This document shows, piece after piece, positions 58,180 through 64,000 of a stretch of 64,000 nt of DNA. The DNA lies in NCBI GenBank assembly GCA_947303805.1, contig CAMYZE010000001.1:62001-126000 (forward strand), read 5' to 3'. Each line of letters begins with the position of its first letter. The first letter of the stretch is position 1. This DNA is from an uncultured Clostridia bacterium (GTDB taxonomy: Bacteria > Bacillota > Clostridia > Lachnospirales > Lachnospiraceae). Under the pieces are notes generated by a model. The model had not been told where the DNA came from. It ran no database searches and saw nothing but the letters and a program-made list of their open reading frames with translations. Made by a program: the position numbers and the translations under genes.

Positions 58180-58206
58180 ATGGCGGGGAAATTCCCCGCC
58201 TTTGGT
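58180..58206 (-). terminator. Terminator-like hairpin after mnmG
   Basis: GGCGGGGAA / TTCCCCGCC stem, followed on the minus strand by ATTTTATTTG. It lies 75 bases past the mnmG stop; the T-run is interrupted, so efficiency is uncertain. Confidence 0.6.
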
Positions 58207-58280
58207 TGGACTTAAGGTTCTACCAGCCCACTTATTATTATAATACCATGTTTTCAAAAATTGTCAAGGATTATATGCTA

Positions 58281-60227
58281 CTATTTTTTCAAATATACCA
58301 ACAACACCGATATATCCGCCGGACTCACCCCTGAAATTCTTGATGCCATACCAATGTTTTCTGGCTTAAACTTTTTTAGTTTTTGTCTTGCCTCTATTCT
58401 TAGGTTTATTACTTTATCATAATCTAATTCCGCAGGGATTTTTTTACCTTCCATCTTTTTAAAACTTTCAACCTGCTGCATCTCACGAGCAATATATCCT
58501 TCATATTTTATCTCTATGCCAACTTGCTCTGACACTTCTTTTGGTAAATGAGGTCTAGTTTCATCAATTTCCAAAATTTTCTCATAAGAAAGTTCTGGAC
58601 GTTTACAAAGGTCTGCAAGAGTCACACCGCTCAAAAGTTCCGTAGTACCATTTGCTTTTAAAAAGTTATTTATCTTTTCATTTGCACCTACATGAGTATT
58701 TTTAAGTCGCTCAACTTCTTTAGTTATCAATTCTTTTTTATTATTTACATAATCAAGCCTGTCTTTTGAAATGAGTCCTATCTCATAACCAATCTCAGTA
58801 AGTCTTAAATCCGCATTATCTTGACGAAGAAGAAGTCGATATTCAGCACGACTAGTCATCATACGATATGGCTCAGTTGTGTCCTTTGTCACAAGATCAT
58901 CAATCAAAACGCCAATATAACCATCTGACCTCTTAAGTATAATTGGCTCTTTTCCCTGCATGAGCCTTGCCGCATTTACACCTGCCATAAATCCTTGGCA
59001 AGCTGCCTCCTCATAACCAGAAGAACCATTTATTTGTCCCGCACCAAAAAGCCCCGCAATATTTTTAAATTCTAGTGAAGGCTTAAGCTCTGTTGAATCT
59101 ATCAAATCATATTCTATAGCATAGGCATTTCTGACGATAACCGCATTTTCAAAACCCGGCATTGTTTTATACATTTGATGCTGCACATCTTCAGGGAGCG
59201 AAGAGCTCATACCAGATAAATACATCTCATTTGTATAAAGGCCTTCAGGCTCTACAAAAATCTGATGACGATCCTTATCTGGAAATTTCATCACCTTATC
59301 TTCAATCGACGGACAATATCTTGGACCGGTTCCCTCAATTACACCAGAAAAAAGAGGCGAGCGGTCAATGTTTTTTCTTATAATGTCATGAGTCACATCA
59401 TTTGTATATGTGAGCCAACAGCTAACTTGCTCTTTCTGTATACTATCCGGGTCAGTTGAAAATGAAAATGGCACAATTGGCACATCACCCTTTTGTTCTT
59501 CCATCTTAGAAAAATCAAGCGAACGTTTATCTATACGAGCAGGCGTCCCTGTCTTAAATCTTTTAATAGTTATTCCTTCTTTTAACAAACTTTCAGTAAG
59601 ATGGTTTGCTGCCTTAAGTCCATTTGGTCCTGTGTGTTCGATGACATCTCCATAAAGACAACGCGCATTTAAATAGACACCTGTAGCAAGAACTACAGTC
59701 TTCGCATAATAAGTAGCTCCAGAAACTGTCTTGACGCCGATAACTTTCTTAGGGCTCGCAATGCTCGCCCCTACACCTTTTTCATTCGCCCCTACAACAT
59801 CGTATGGACGAGTTTCACGAGCCCCGATTTCTTCAGTAATGAGTTCCGCTACTTCAGCTTGGCGAATTGTTAGGTTCTCCTGGTTTTCAAGATTCCTTCT
59901 CATTTCTCTTGTGTACCACTGCTTATCAGCCTGAGCACGAAGCGAATGAACTGCTGGACCTTTGCTACAATTTAACATCTTTGATTGAATAAATGTCTTG
60001 TCGATACATTTACCCATCTCTCCACCAAGTGCATCTATCTCGCGAACTATATGGCCCTTACTGCTTCCTCCGATATTTGGATTACAAGGCATAAGAGCAA
60101 TACTATCAACCGACACAGTAAACACAATCGTCTTAAAGCCAAGGCGAGAAAGAGCGAGTGCCGCTTCGCATCCTGCATGACCTGCACCTACTACAACTGC
60201 ATCATAATTTTCAACTACATTTGTCAT
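58281..60227 (-). CDS. mnmG: tRNA uridine-5-carboxymethylaminomethyl modification enzyme MnmG
   Basis: 648 residues, longer than the usual 620-630. FAD-binding [19 protein letters not shown] (about 11-29), [40 protein letters not shown] and a C-terminal helical domain are typical. With MnmE it modifies U34 of tRNAs. An extra segment [18 protein letters not shown] then VGASIASP (about 133-160), between ELITEE and KKVIGVKT, is encoded by a palindromic element. mnmE is not in the window. Confidence 0.96.
   Translation of the reverse strand: MTNVVENYDAVVVGAGHAGCEAALALSRLGFKTIVFTVSVDSIALMPCNPNIGGSSKGHIVREIDALGGEMGKCIDKTFIQSKMLNCSKGPAVHSLRAQADKQWYTREMRRNLENQENLTIRQAEVAELITEEIGARETRPYDVVGANEKGVGASIASPKKVIGVKTVSGATYYAKTVVLATGVYLNARCLYGDVIEHTGPNGLKAANHLTESLLKEGITIKRFKTGTPARIDKRSLDFSKMEEQKGDVPIVPFSFSTDPDSIQKEQVSCWLTYTNDVTHDIIRKNIDRSPLFSGVIEGTGPRYCPSIEDKVMKFPDKDRHQIFVEPEGLYTNEMYLSGMSSSLPEDVQHQMYKTMPGFENAVIVRNAYAIEYDLIDSTELKPSLEFKNIAGLFGAGQINGSSGYEEAACQGFMAGVNAARLMQGKEPIILKRSDGYIGVLIDDLVTKDTTEPYRMMTSRAEYRLLLRQDNADLRLTEIGYEIGLISKDRLDYVNNKKELITKEVERLKNTHVGANEKINNFLKANGTTELLSGVTLADLCKRPELSYEKILEIDETRPHLPKEVSEQVGIEIKYEGYIAREMQQVESFKKMEGKKIPAELDYDKVINLRIEARQKLKKFKPENIGMASRISGVSPADISVLLVYLKK
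59751..59825 (-). repeat. Palindromic element inside mnmG, three-part copy
   Basis: In the gene sense: GGGGCTCG-N-CTCGTCCATACGATG, then GTAGGGGCGAATGAAAAAGG, then GTAGGGGCGAGCATTGCGAG plus CCCT. The first two parts match the pgi element in order. In frame throughout. Confidence 0.85.
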
Positions 60228-60340
60228 ATTTTTAATTTTACATTAACTCTTTTAATTTTTTAATTATTATATATTTTCTTATATAAATAATGTGTAATAT
60301 AATATTATATCACAATTTTTCAACTAAAAAAATACCAAAT

Positions 60341-60373
60341 AAAAAACCTTCTGTTTTACCAGAAGGTTTTTTT
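60341..60373. terminator. Bidirectional-looking terminator upstream of mnmG
   Basis: AAAACCTTCTG / CAGAAGGTTTT stem with T-run on both strands; ends the exported-protein transcript on the minus strand. Confidence 0.8.
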
Positions 60374-60395
60374 ATAACTTATTATTTAGAGGAGG

Positions 60396-61079
60396 CTAAT
60401 TTAATGTAGCATTACCTTGTGGTGGCATACCTTGTCCACCTCTTGGTCCCATACCACGCATCATAAATGCATCTCTTACTGTTTTTGCAGTGTTTGAGTT
60501 GCTACTTTCAAGCTCAATAGAGATGTAGTCGCCTACTTGATAATCCTTATAAGTCTTCGCAGGTTTTTGATTACTATTCTCATTATTGTTTGTGTTGTTG
60601 TTTGCATTTGCATCAGCACCTTTTATTTTACCATCTTTTGGTCCTCTACCAAATGCATTAAAGTCTGCTTTTGAAATATCAATGGTTTTTGTCTCGCCCG
60701 TAAGTGTAAACATTTCTTCCATTTTTTTCTTCATCTCAGCTTTTTGCTCTTCAGTGAGTTCTTTTTTTTCAGGTGGTTGATTTGTATTGCTATTGTTATT
60801 CCATTTTTGTTCATCTTTTCTACCTTGACCATCAAATTTTTTGTCAAAATTACCTTGCCCATCTTCAGGTTTTTTCATTTCAGCAAGAGATATTGTTACT
60901 GAGTTTTCAGAGATAGCGGTGATTTTTCCAAATATCTCATTTTCTGGTCTTTCAGGTCTTTCGCCCATCTGTCTTTCTTGACCTACTTGGTTATTTACTC
61001 CTTCTGCAAATGAATTAAATGCTATAGAGCTAACTCCTAATATTGAAGCTACAGTTAATGCTAAAATTTTCTTTTTCAT
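60396..61079 (-). CDS. Exported low-complexity protein
   Basis: 227 residues with a signal peptide (residues 1-25, cleavage near SFAEG). A conserved-looking segment IFGKITAISENSVTISLAE (about 49-67), a charged Lys/Glu helix (about 103-125) and a strand YKDYQVGDYISIELESS suggest split small beta-barrel (DUF5666-like) halves. They are separated by Asn/Gln/Gly-rich linkers. The tail is Met/Gly/Pro-rich (MMRGMGPRGGQGMPPQG). Secreted or wall-associated; function unknown. Confidence 0.8.
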   Translation of the reverse strand: MKKKILALTVASILGVSSIAFNSFAEGVNNQVGQERQMGERPERPENEIFGKITAISENSVTISLAEMKKPEDGQGNFDKKFDGQGRKDEQKWNNNSNTNQPPEKKELTEEQKAEMKKKMEEMFTLTGETKTIDISKADFNAFGRGPKDGKIKGADANANNNTNNNENSNQKPAKTYKDYQVGDYISIELESSNSNTAKTVRDAFMMRGMGPRGGQGMPPQGNATLN

Positions 61080-61238
61080 AATTTCTCCTTTCTTAGCTTA
61101 TCTATTAAATATCGTTATTTTCTAAATACTTAAAGATAACTTTTTTAAACCTTTCGTTTCATGTAGAAAGTATAAATAATTATTGTTAATTTTTAGAGAA
61201 AAAACCTTGAATTTTCTATGAACAAAAGTTCTATTTCG

Positions 61239-61262
61239 CATGGGCGAACTATGCGAGCCCTG
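61239..61262. repeat. Single intergenic palindromic element
   Basis: CATGGGCGAACTATGCGAGC plus CCTG, a half-unit of the GGGCGA/CGAGCCC family. Confidence 0.75.
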
Positions 61263-61283
61263 TCACAATTTACGGCAAAAATA

Positions 61284-61311
61284 TTGACAAATACTATAAG
61301 TTTGCTATAAT
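61284..61311 (+). promoter_or_regulatory. Promoter of relB-yoeB
   Basis: TTGACA (61284-61289), 16 bases, TATAAT (61306-61311) on the plus strand. Confidence 0.75.
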
Positions 61312-61385
61312 TATATAAAGTTTATATAATATTGCGTGTAATATACTATAAATATTAATATAATTTTACATTATTGGAGGTCATT

Positions 61386-61658
61386 ATGGTAAATGTAAAT
61401 ATAAGAATGGATAACGACTTAAAGGAGCAATTTGCAGATTTCTGCGACAACATAGGACTTAGTATGTCAAGCCTCTTTAATGTATTTGCGAAAAAAGTTG
61501 TAAAAGAAAAAAAGGTGCCTTTTGATTTAACCTACAACGAAGATCCATTTTACAGCGAGTCAAATATGAAGTGGCTAGATGAAGCTACCAAGCAGTTTCA
61601 AAATGGTCAGATTGTAACAAAAACTATGGATGAATTAGAGGCAATCGCAAATGGCTAA
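61386..61658 (+). CDS. RelB/DinJ-family antitoxin
   Basis: 90 residues from ATG 61386 behind TTGGAGG; an in-frame TTG upstream lies inside the ribosome site and is rejected. Ribbon-helix-helix N-terminus (VNVNIRMDNDLKEQFADFCD, NIGLSMSSLFNVFAKKVV). It is a paralogue of the antitoxin at 31912 but is paired with a different toxin class. Overlaps yoeB by 8 bases. Confidence 0.92.
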   Translation: MVNVNIRMDNDLKEQFADFCDNIGLSMSSLFNVFAKKVVKEKKVPFDLTYNEDPFYSESNMKWLDEATKQFQNGQIVTKTMDELEAIANG

Positions 61659-61914
61659 TATTCAATTCGTTAATAATGCTTGGGAAGAATATTTATCTTG
61701 GAATAATGACAAGACAACGCAAAAGAGAATTAACCAACTCATCAAGGAAATTTCTCGTGACCCTTTTAATGGAATTGGTAAACCCGAACCATTAAAGAAC
61801 GACCCCGAAAAAAGATGGAGTAGAAGAATAAATGAAGTAGATAGACTTGTTTATAAGTATATAATGGGTGTCACTACTATATACCAGTGCAAAGGCCACT
61901 ATGATGATAAATAA
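61651..61914 (+). CDS. yoeB: YoeB-family mRNA interferase toxin
   Basis: 87 residues. YoeB/Txe hallmarks: WEEYLSW, DPFNGIGKPEPLK with the catalytic Glu, WSRRINEVDRLVYKY with the catalytic Arg, and QCKGHYDDK with the catalytic His. Cleaves mRNA at the ribosome. Its usual partner is YefM, but here it follows a RelB/DinJ-type antitoxin. All active residues appear intact, so the pair is probably functional. Confidence 0.93.
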   Translation: MANIQFVNNAWEEYLSWNNDKTTQKRINQLIKEISRDPFNGIGKPEPLKNDPEKRWSRRINEVDRLVYKYIMGVTTIYQCKGHYDDK

Positions 61915-61917
61915 TTA

Positions 61918-61946
61918 TTGCGAAACTACTATCACTTATGTATAAT
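61918..61946 (+). promoter_or_regulatory. Promoter of the MntA-like gene
   Basis: TTGCGA (61918-61923), 17 bases, TATAAT (61941-61946). ATG 61953 lies 6 bases later, predicting a leaderless mRNA. Confidence 0.6.
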
Positions 61947-61952
61947 TATTAT

Positions 61953-62237
61953 ATGGTAAATAGCGAATTAAAAAATTTTATAAATGAAATATCCGGTAAA
62001 TATAATCTTAAAAAGGTTATTTTGTTTGGTTCTCGTGCAGACGGCACAAACAGAGAAGATAGTGATATTGATTTAATGATAGAATACAATACCCCTACTG
62101 TTTCTATTTTCACAACTGTAGGATTAATGCAAGAAATTCAAGGAAAGTTTAATGTTCCTGTAGATATTGTTAGATACCCATTAAAAAATAGGGGAGTTAA
62201 ATTAAGAATCAATAAAGAGGAAATTTTATATGGCTAA
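61953..62237 (+). CDS. MNT-type nucleotidyltransferase antitoxin (MntA-like)
   Basis: 94 residues from ATG 61953; an ATG five codons upstream lies within the -10 box. Minimal nucleotidyltransferase motif VILFGSRADGT...DSDIDLMIEY (G-S...D-x-D) with VPVDIVRY as third-acid region. Such proteins AMPylate and silence HEPN toxins (HepT). The HEPN partner directly downstream is reduced to fragments, so the gene is an orphan antitoxin. Confidence 0.88.
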   Translation: MVNSELKNFINEISGKYNLKKVILFGSRADGTNREDSDIDLMIEYNTPTVSIFTTVGLMQEIQGKFNVPVDIVRYPLKNRGVKLRINKEEILYG

Positions 62238-62392
62238 CAAAATGAAACAATAGAATGGAAAAAGATGTCAGGGTTACGAAATCAGATTTCTCACGACTAT
62301 GGAGCGATTATGTTTGAAGATATGTATATGCAGTTATTAATGATTTGCCAACCTTAAAAAACGAATTAATAAAATTAAAAAATATTTTGTAA
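62230..62392 (+). pseudogene. HepT/DUF86 HEPN toxin remnant
   Basis: Overlaps mntA by 8 bases. ATG 62230 gives only MANKMKQ before a stop. Another frame reads TIEWKKMSGLRNQISHDYGA with the HEPN motif R-N-x-x-x-H, and a third reads YAVINDLPTLKNELIKLKNI to 62392. The toxin has lost its middle and acquired frameshifts. Confidence 0.75.
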
Positions 62393-62396
62393 ATAA

Positions 62397-62426
62397 AGAA
62401 GCCAAGCAGTTCGCTTGGCTTTTTTC
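62397..62426 (+). terminator. Terminator after the MNT/HEPN module
   Basis: AAGCCAAGC / GCTTGGCTT stem followed by TTTTTT on the plus strand. Confidence 0.85.
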
Positions 62427-62460
62427 ATTTCTATATAAGCTATTCTCAATTTTATTAATT

Positions 62461-62934
62461 TTACAAAAAGAAAAAACCAAAGAAAAAACCTACAAAGATT
62501 ATTGATACTATTATTAAACAACCACAATTACCACTATCGTTACTGACCGCTCGAGGTTGAATTCTATTTATATGAATTTTATTTTCATTATCCTTATACA
62601 AATTATCGCATGCCTTACTTTGTTTTTCCCAAAAGTTAGAGGGAGCGGCATGTTGCATATTGTTGGAATACTTCAAGCTATTGTCAGTGTCTCTATAGTG
62701 TTGCCTTTGGCTATCATAAATTTTTCTTAATTGTTCATTAGATAATATTTCATATGCTTCTTGTATTTCTATAAATCTGTTTGCATATTCTTTTCTCAAG
62801 TTCTCTACGCAACTAACATTATCTGGATGAAATACTTTAATTTGACTTCTATATGCTATTTCAATTTCTTCTTTCGTAGCATATTGAGGGATTGTTAATA
62901 ATTTATAATAATCTTTTTTGTAATCAATATCCAT
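62461..62934 (-). CDS. J-domain protein with C-terminal membrane anchor
   Basis: 157 residues. N-terminal J domain (about 5-75): YYKLLTIPQYATKEEIEIAY, VFHPDN (the HPD motif) and EAYEILSNEQLRKIYDSQ. A polar linker leads to a C-terminal hydrophobic tail (about 138-157, CLIIVSIIFVGFFFGFFFL). It should recruit DnaK to the membrane; no Gly/Phe or zinc region as in DnaJ. Starts 13 bases after the 62948 gene stop, so co-transcription is likely. Confidence 0.88.
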   Translation of the reverse strand: MDIDYKKDYYKLLTIPQYATKEEIEIAYRSQIKVFHPDNVSCVENLRKEYANRFIEIQEAYEILSNEQLRKIYDSQRQHYRDTDNSLKYSNNMQHAAPSNFWEKQSKACDNLYKDNENKIHINRIQPRAVSNDSGNCGCLIIVSIIFVGFFFGFFFL

Positions 62935-62947
62935 TTATATTATCTTT

Positions 62948-63625
62948 CTATTTTGTCCTTCCAAATTGTCTAACTGAGCGTCCCAAGTTTGCAGCAGATG
63001 CACCTAATATTGCCGCCCCTATTGAGGCTCCTATAGCCTCGCCAGTTGCTTGTGCCTGTTCATTTTTTATTTGTTGTGTCAATTCTGCTTGAGCCTTATT
63101 GATTAAATTTGCAGTTGCATCTGGTTCTAATAAAGATGTAAGAACTTCTATGATGCTCTTTCCATTCTTGTCAACCATCTCGCTCATTTTCTTTTCATAA
63201 ATATTTTTTTCATCTCTTTCAATATAAGCAAATCCCCCATTATCACCATTAAATACATGTATTAATCCATTGTTTTTTTCTTCAATGCCGTCTTTTGTTT
63301 TAATTGAATATGCTACAAACAATACATATTCTTGATTAAATAATACTCCTTCTCTCATGATTCTTCCATAACCATCATAAACTGAAGTTACTAAATCCAA
63401 TTTGTATGATGTTAAATCATAATAATCTTCTTTGCTGTCTATAATGAAGTCTTGAACCACATATAAAACTCCTTTAGCAAACAACGTTTTAACAGCCACA
63501 TAATATCCGTTTAGTAAACTCTCTTTTTCTGCTTTTAATGTTCTTGCTAATGTTTCTTCTGCTTCTCTCCTTTTTCTCTCAATTCTTTCTTGCTCTATTT
63601 CTTCTTTTGTTTTAAAAAATCCCAT
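62948..63625 (-). CDS. Hypothetical protein with glycine-rich tail
   Basis: 225 residues from ATG 63625, chosen because AAGGAGAAAA precedes it. Charged N-terminal helix (KEEIEQERIERKRREAEETL), a central beta-rich domain (about 40-150, GYYVAVKTLFAKGVLYVVQD) and a small-residue tail (GEAIGASIGAAILGASAANL) that could associate with a membrane. Family not recognised. Likely operon with the J-domain protein. Confidence 0.75.
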   Translation of the reverse strand: MGFFKTKEEIEQERIERKRREAEETLARTLKAEKESLLNGYYVAVKTLFAKGVLYVVQDFIIDSKEDYYDLTSYKLDLVTSVYDGYGRIMREGVLFNQEYVLFVAYSIKTKDGIEEKNNGLIHVFNGDNGGFAYIERDEKNIYEKKMSEMVDKNGKSIIEVLTSLLEPDATANLINKAQAELTQQIKNEQAQATGEAIGASIGAAILGASAANLGRSVRQFGRTK

Positions 63626-63764
63626 ATTTTTTCTCCTTTTCAAATTTTCTTTTACCATAAATATATAATTTATATTTGTATTAACTATTTTATCTCTACG
63701 TTTATTATTCCTTTATATGATCTAGTATAATAATAGTTTTATTAATATATTATTATGAAGTTTT

Positions 63765-64000
63765 TTATTGAGTAGTGGCAATATATGTTAGCCCCAATCT
63801 ATAAAAAAGCATATCCTCGTCTTGTCCTTTTGTATTGTTTGATGCTTTATCTATGCTATATGCTGTTTCACAAATATCACATAATCTATTACCATAAGAT
63901 TCTAAAGTATAACTATATTGTAATTTACTATAATTATCATTGGCTTGTCGGTACAAATTCCATGTCTTATATGCTGGTTCAAGTATCGCATTGATTTGAG
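63765..64000 (-). CDS. Hypothetical protein, C-terminal part (runs off right edge)
   Basis: Open frame of 77 codons from the window edge to a stop at 63765: INAILEPAYKTWNLYRQAND, then SYTLESYGNRLCDICETAYS with Cys-x2-Cys, and a helical end FYRLGLTYIATTQ. Start lies outside the window. No family recognised. Same strand as the two genes to its left. Confidence 0.6.
   Translation of the reverse strand, partial: QINAILEPAYKTWNLYRQANDNYSKLQYSYTLESYGNRLCDICETAYSIDKASNNTKGQDEDMLFYRLGLTYIATTQ

Larger units (their letters stand above)
61080..61385. other. Intergenic region with one repeat and the relB promoter
   Basis: Divergent spacer. Contains a palindromic element (61239-61262), a consensus plus-strand promoter and a 75-base leader with an imperfect inverted repeat around 61328-61345 that could be an antitoxin operator. 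No gene seen. Confidence 0.6.

Noticed and set aside
61938..61952. Upstream ATG of the MntA-like gene
   Set aside because: It overlaps the TATAAT box, so it would not be in the transcript.

Overview
The window looks like a chromosomal segment from a low-GC, Gram-positive Clostridia member. A Lachnospiraceae-like affiliation is inferred from AT-rich codon use, the block parA-parB-DUF4446-large membrane protein, a two-subunit serine dehydratase (sdaAA/sdaAB), and a signal-peptide/cell-wall-repeat surface protein rather than an outer-membrane system. Two parS sites, parA, parB, rsmG and mnmG place the right third near the replication origin.

Layout. (1) 1-22.7 kb: two tandem, paralogous giant surface proteins on the minus strand. 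The left one runs off the window; the right one is about 6190 residues with roughly seven repeated modules of beta-helix (Pmp-like) repeats and a C-terminal cell-wall-binding tail. (2) 23.1-23.5 kb: tRNA cluster Asp-Tyr-Val-fMet. (3) 23.5-29.6 kb: tightly packed minus-strand operon coiled-coil membrane protein-dnaX-recR-TPR protein-cvpA, then a basic coiled-coil protein. (4) 29.7-35.2 kb: accessory patch with an HD protein, an AAA_14/DUF4143 ATPase, a RelB/PIN toxin-antitoxin pair with a frameshifted toxin, an Mrr-like membrane nuclease, and decayed GNAT, DUF4153 and dtd genes. (5) 35.4-41.5 kb: pgi, a degenerate S11 peptidase, ktrB-ktrA, rsmA and a CIRCE-controlled hsp20. (6) 41.6-48.6 kb: an accessory island with a HicB-like protein, a possible toxin/immunity pair, DUF4417, XRE-ImmA with operators, a candidate small RNA, an HNH restriction enzyme with a cytosine methyltransferase broken by one stop codon, a candidate structured RNA with tandem terminators, and HigBA. 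(7) 48.7-58 kb: lipoprotein, propeller-like membrane protein, DUF4446, parB, parA, rsmG, mgtC, a histone-H1-like protein, sdaAA/sdaAB. (8) 58.3-64 kb: mnmG, an exported protein, RelB-YoeB, an MNT/HEPN remnant, a J-domain membrane protein and two uncharacterised genes.

The most unusual signal is a family of short GC-rich palindromic elements (core GGGCGA-N-CGAGCCC). It occurs in intergenic DNA and also inside the coding sequences of pgi, mnmG and, twice, rsmA, where it adds about 15-28 in-frame residues at loop positions of essential or housekeeping enzymes. This resembles the Rickettsia palindromic elements in behaviour. Other notable signals are the structured RNA/attenuator region at 47.46-47.75 kb, an S11 peptidase that has lost all three catalytic motifs, several genes whose promoters place the start codon at the predicted transcription start (leaderless mRNAs), and a set of single-base or single-codon lesions in accessory genes. 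All functions are assigned by reading the sequence; no database search or folding program was run.
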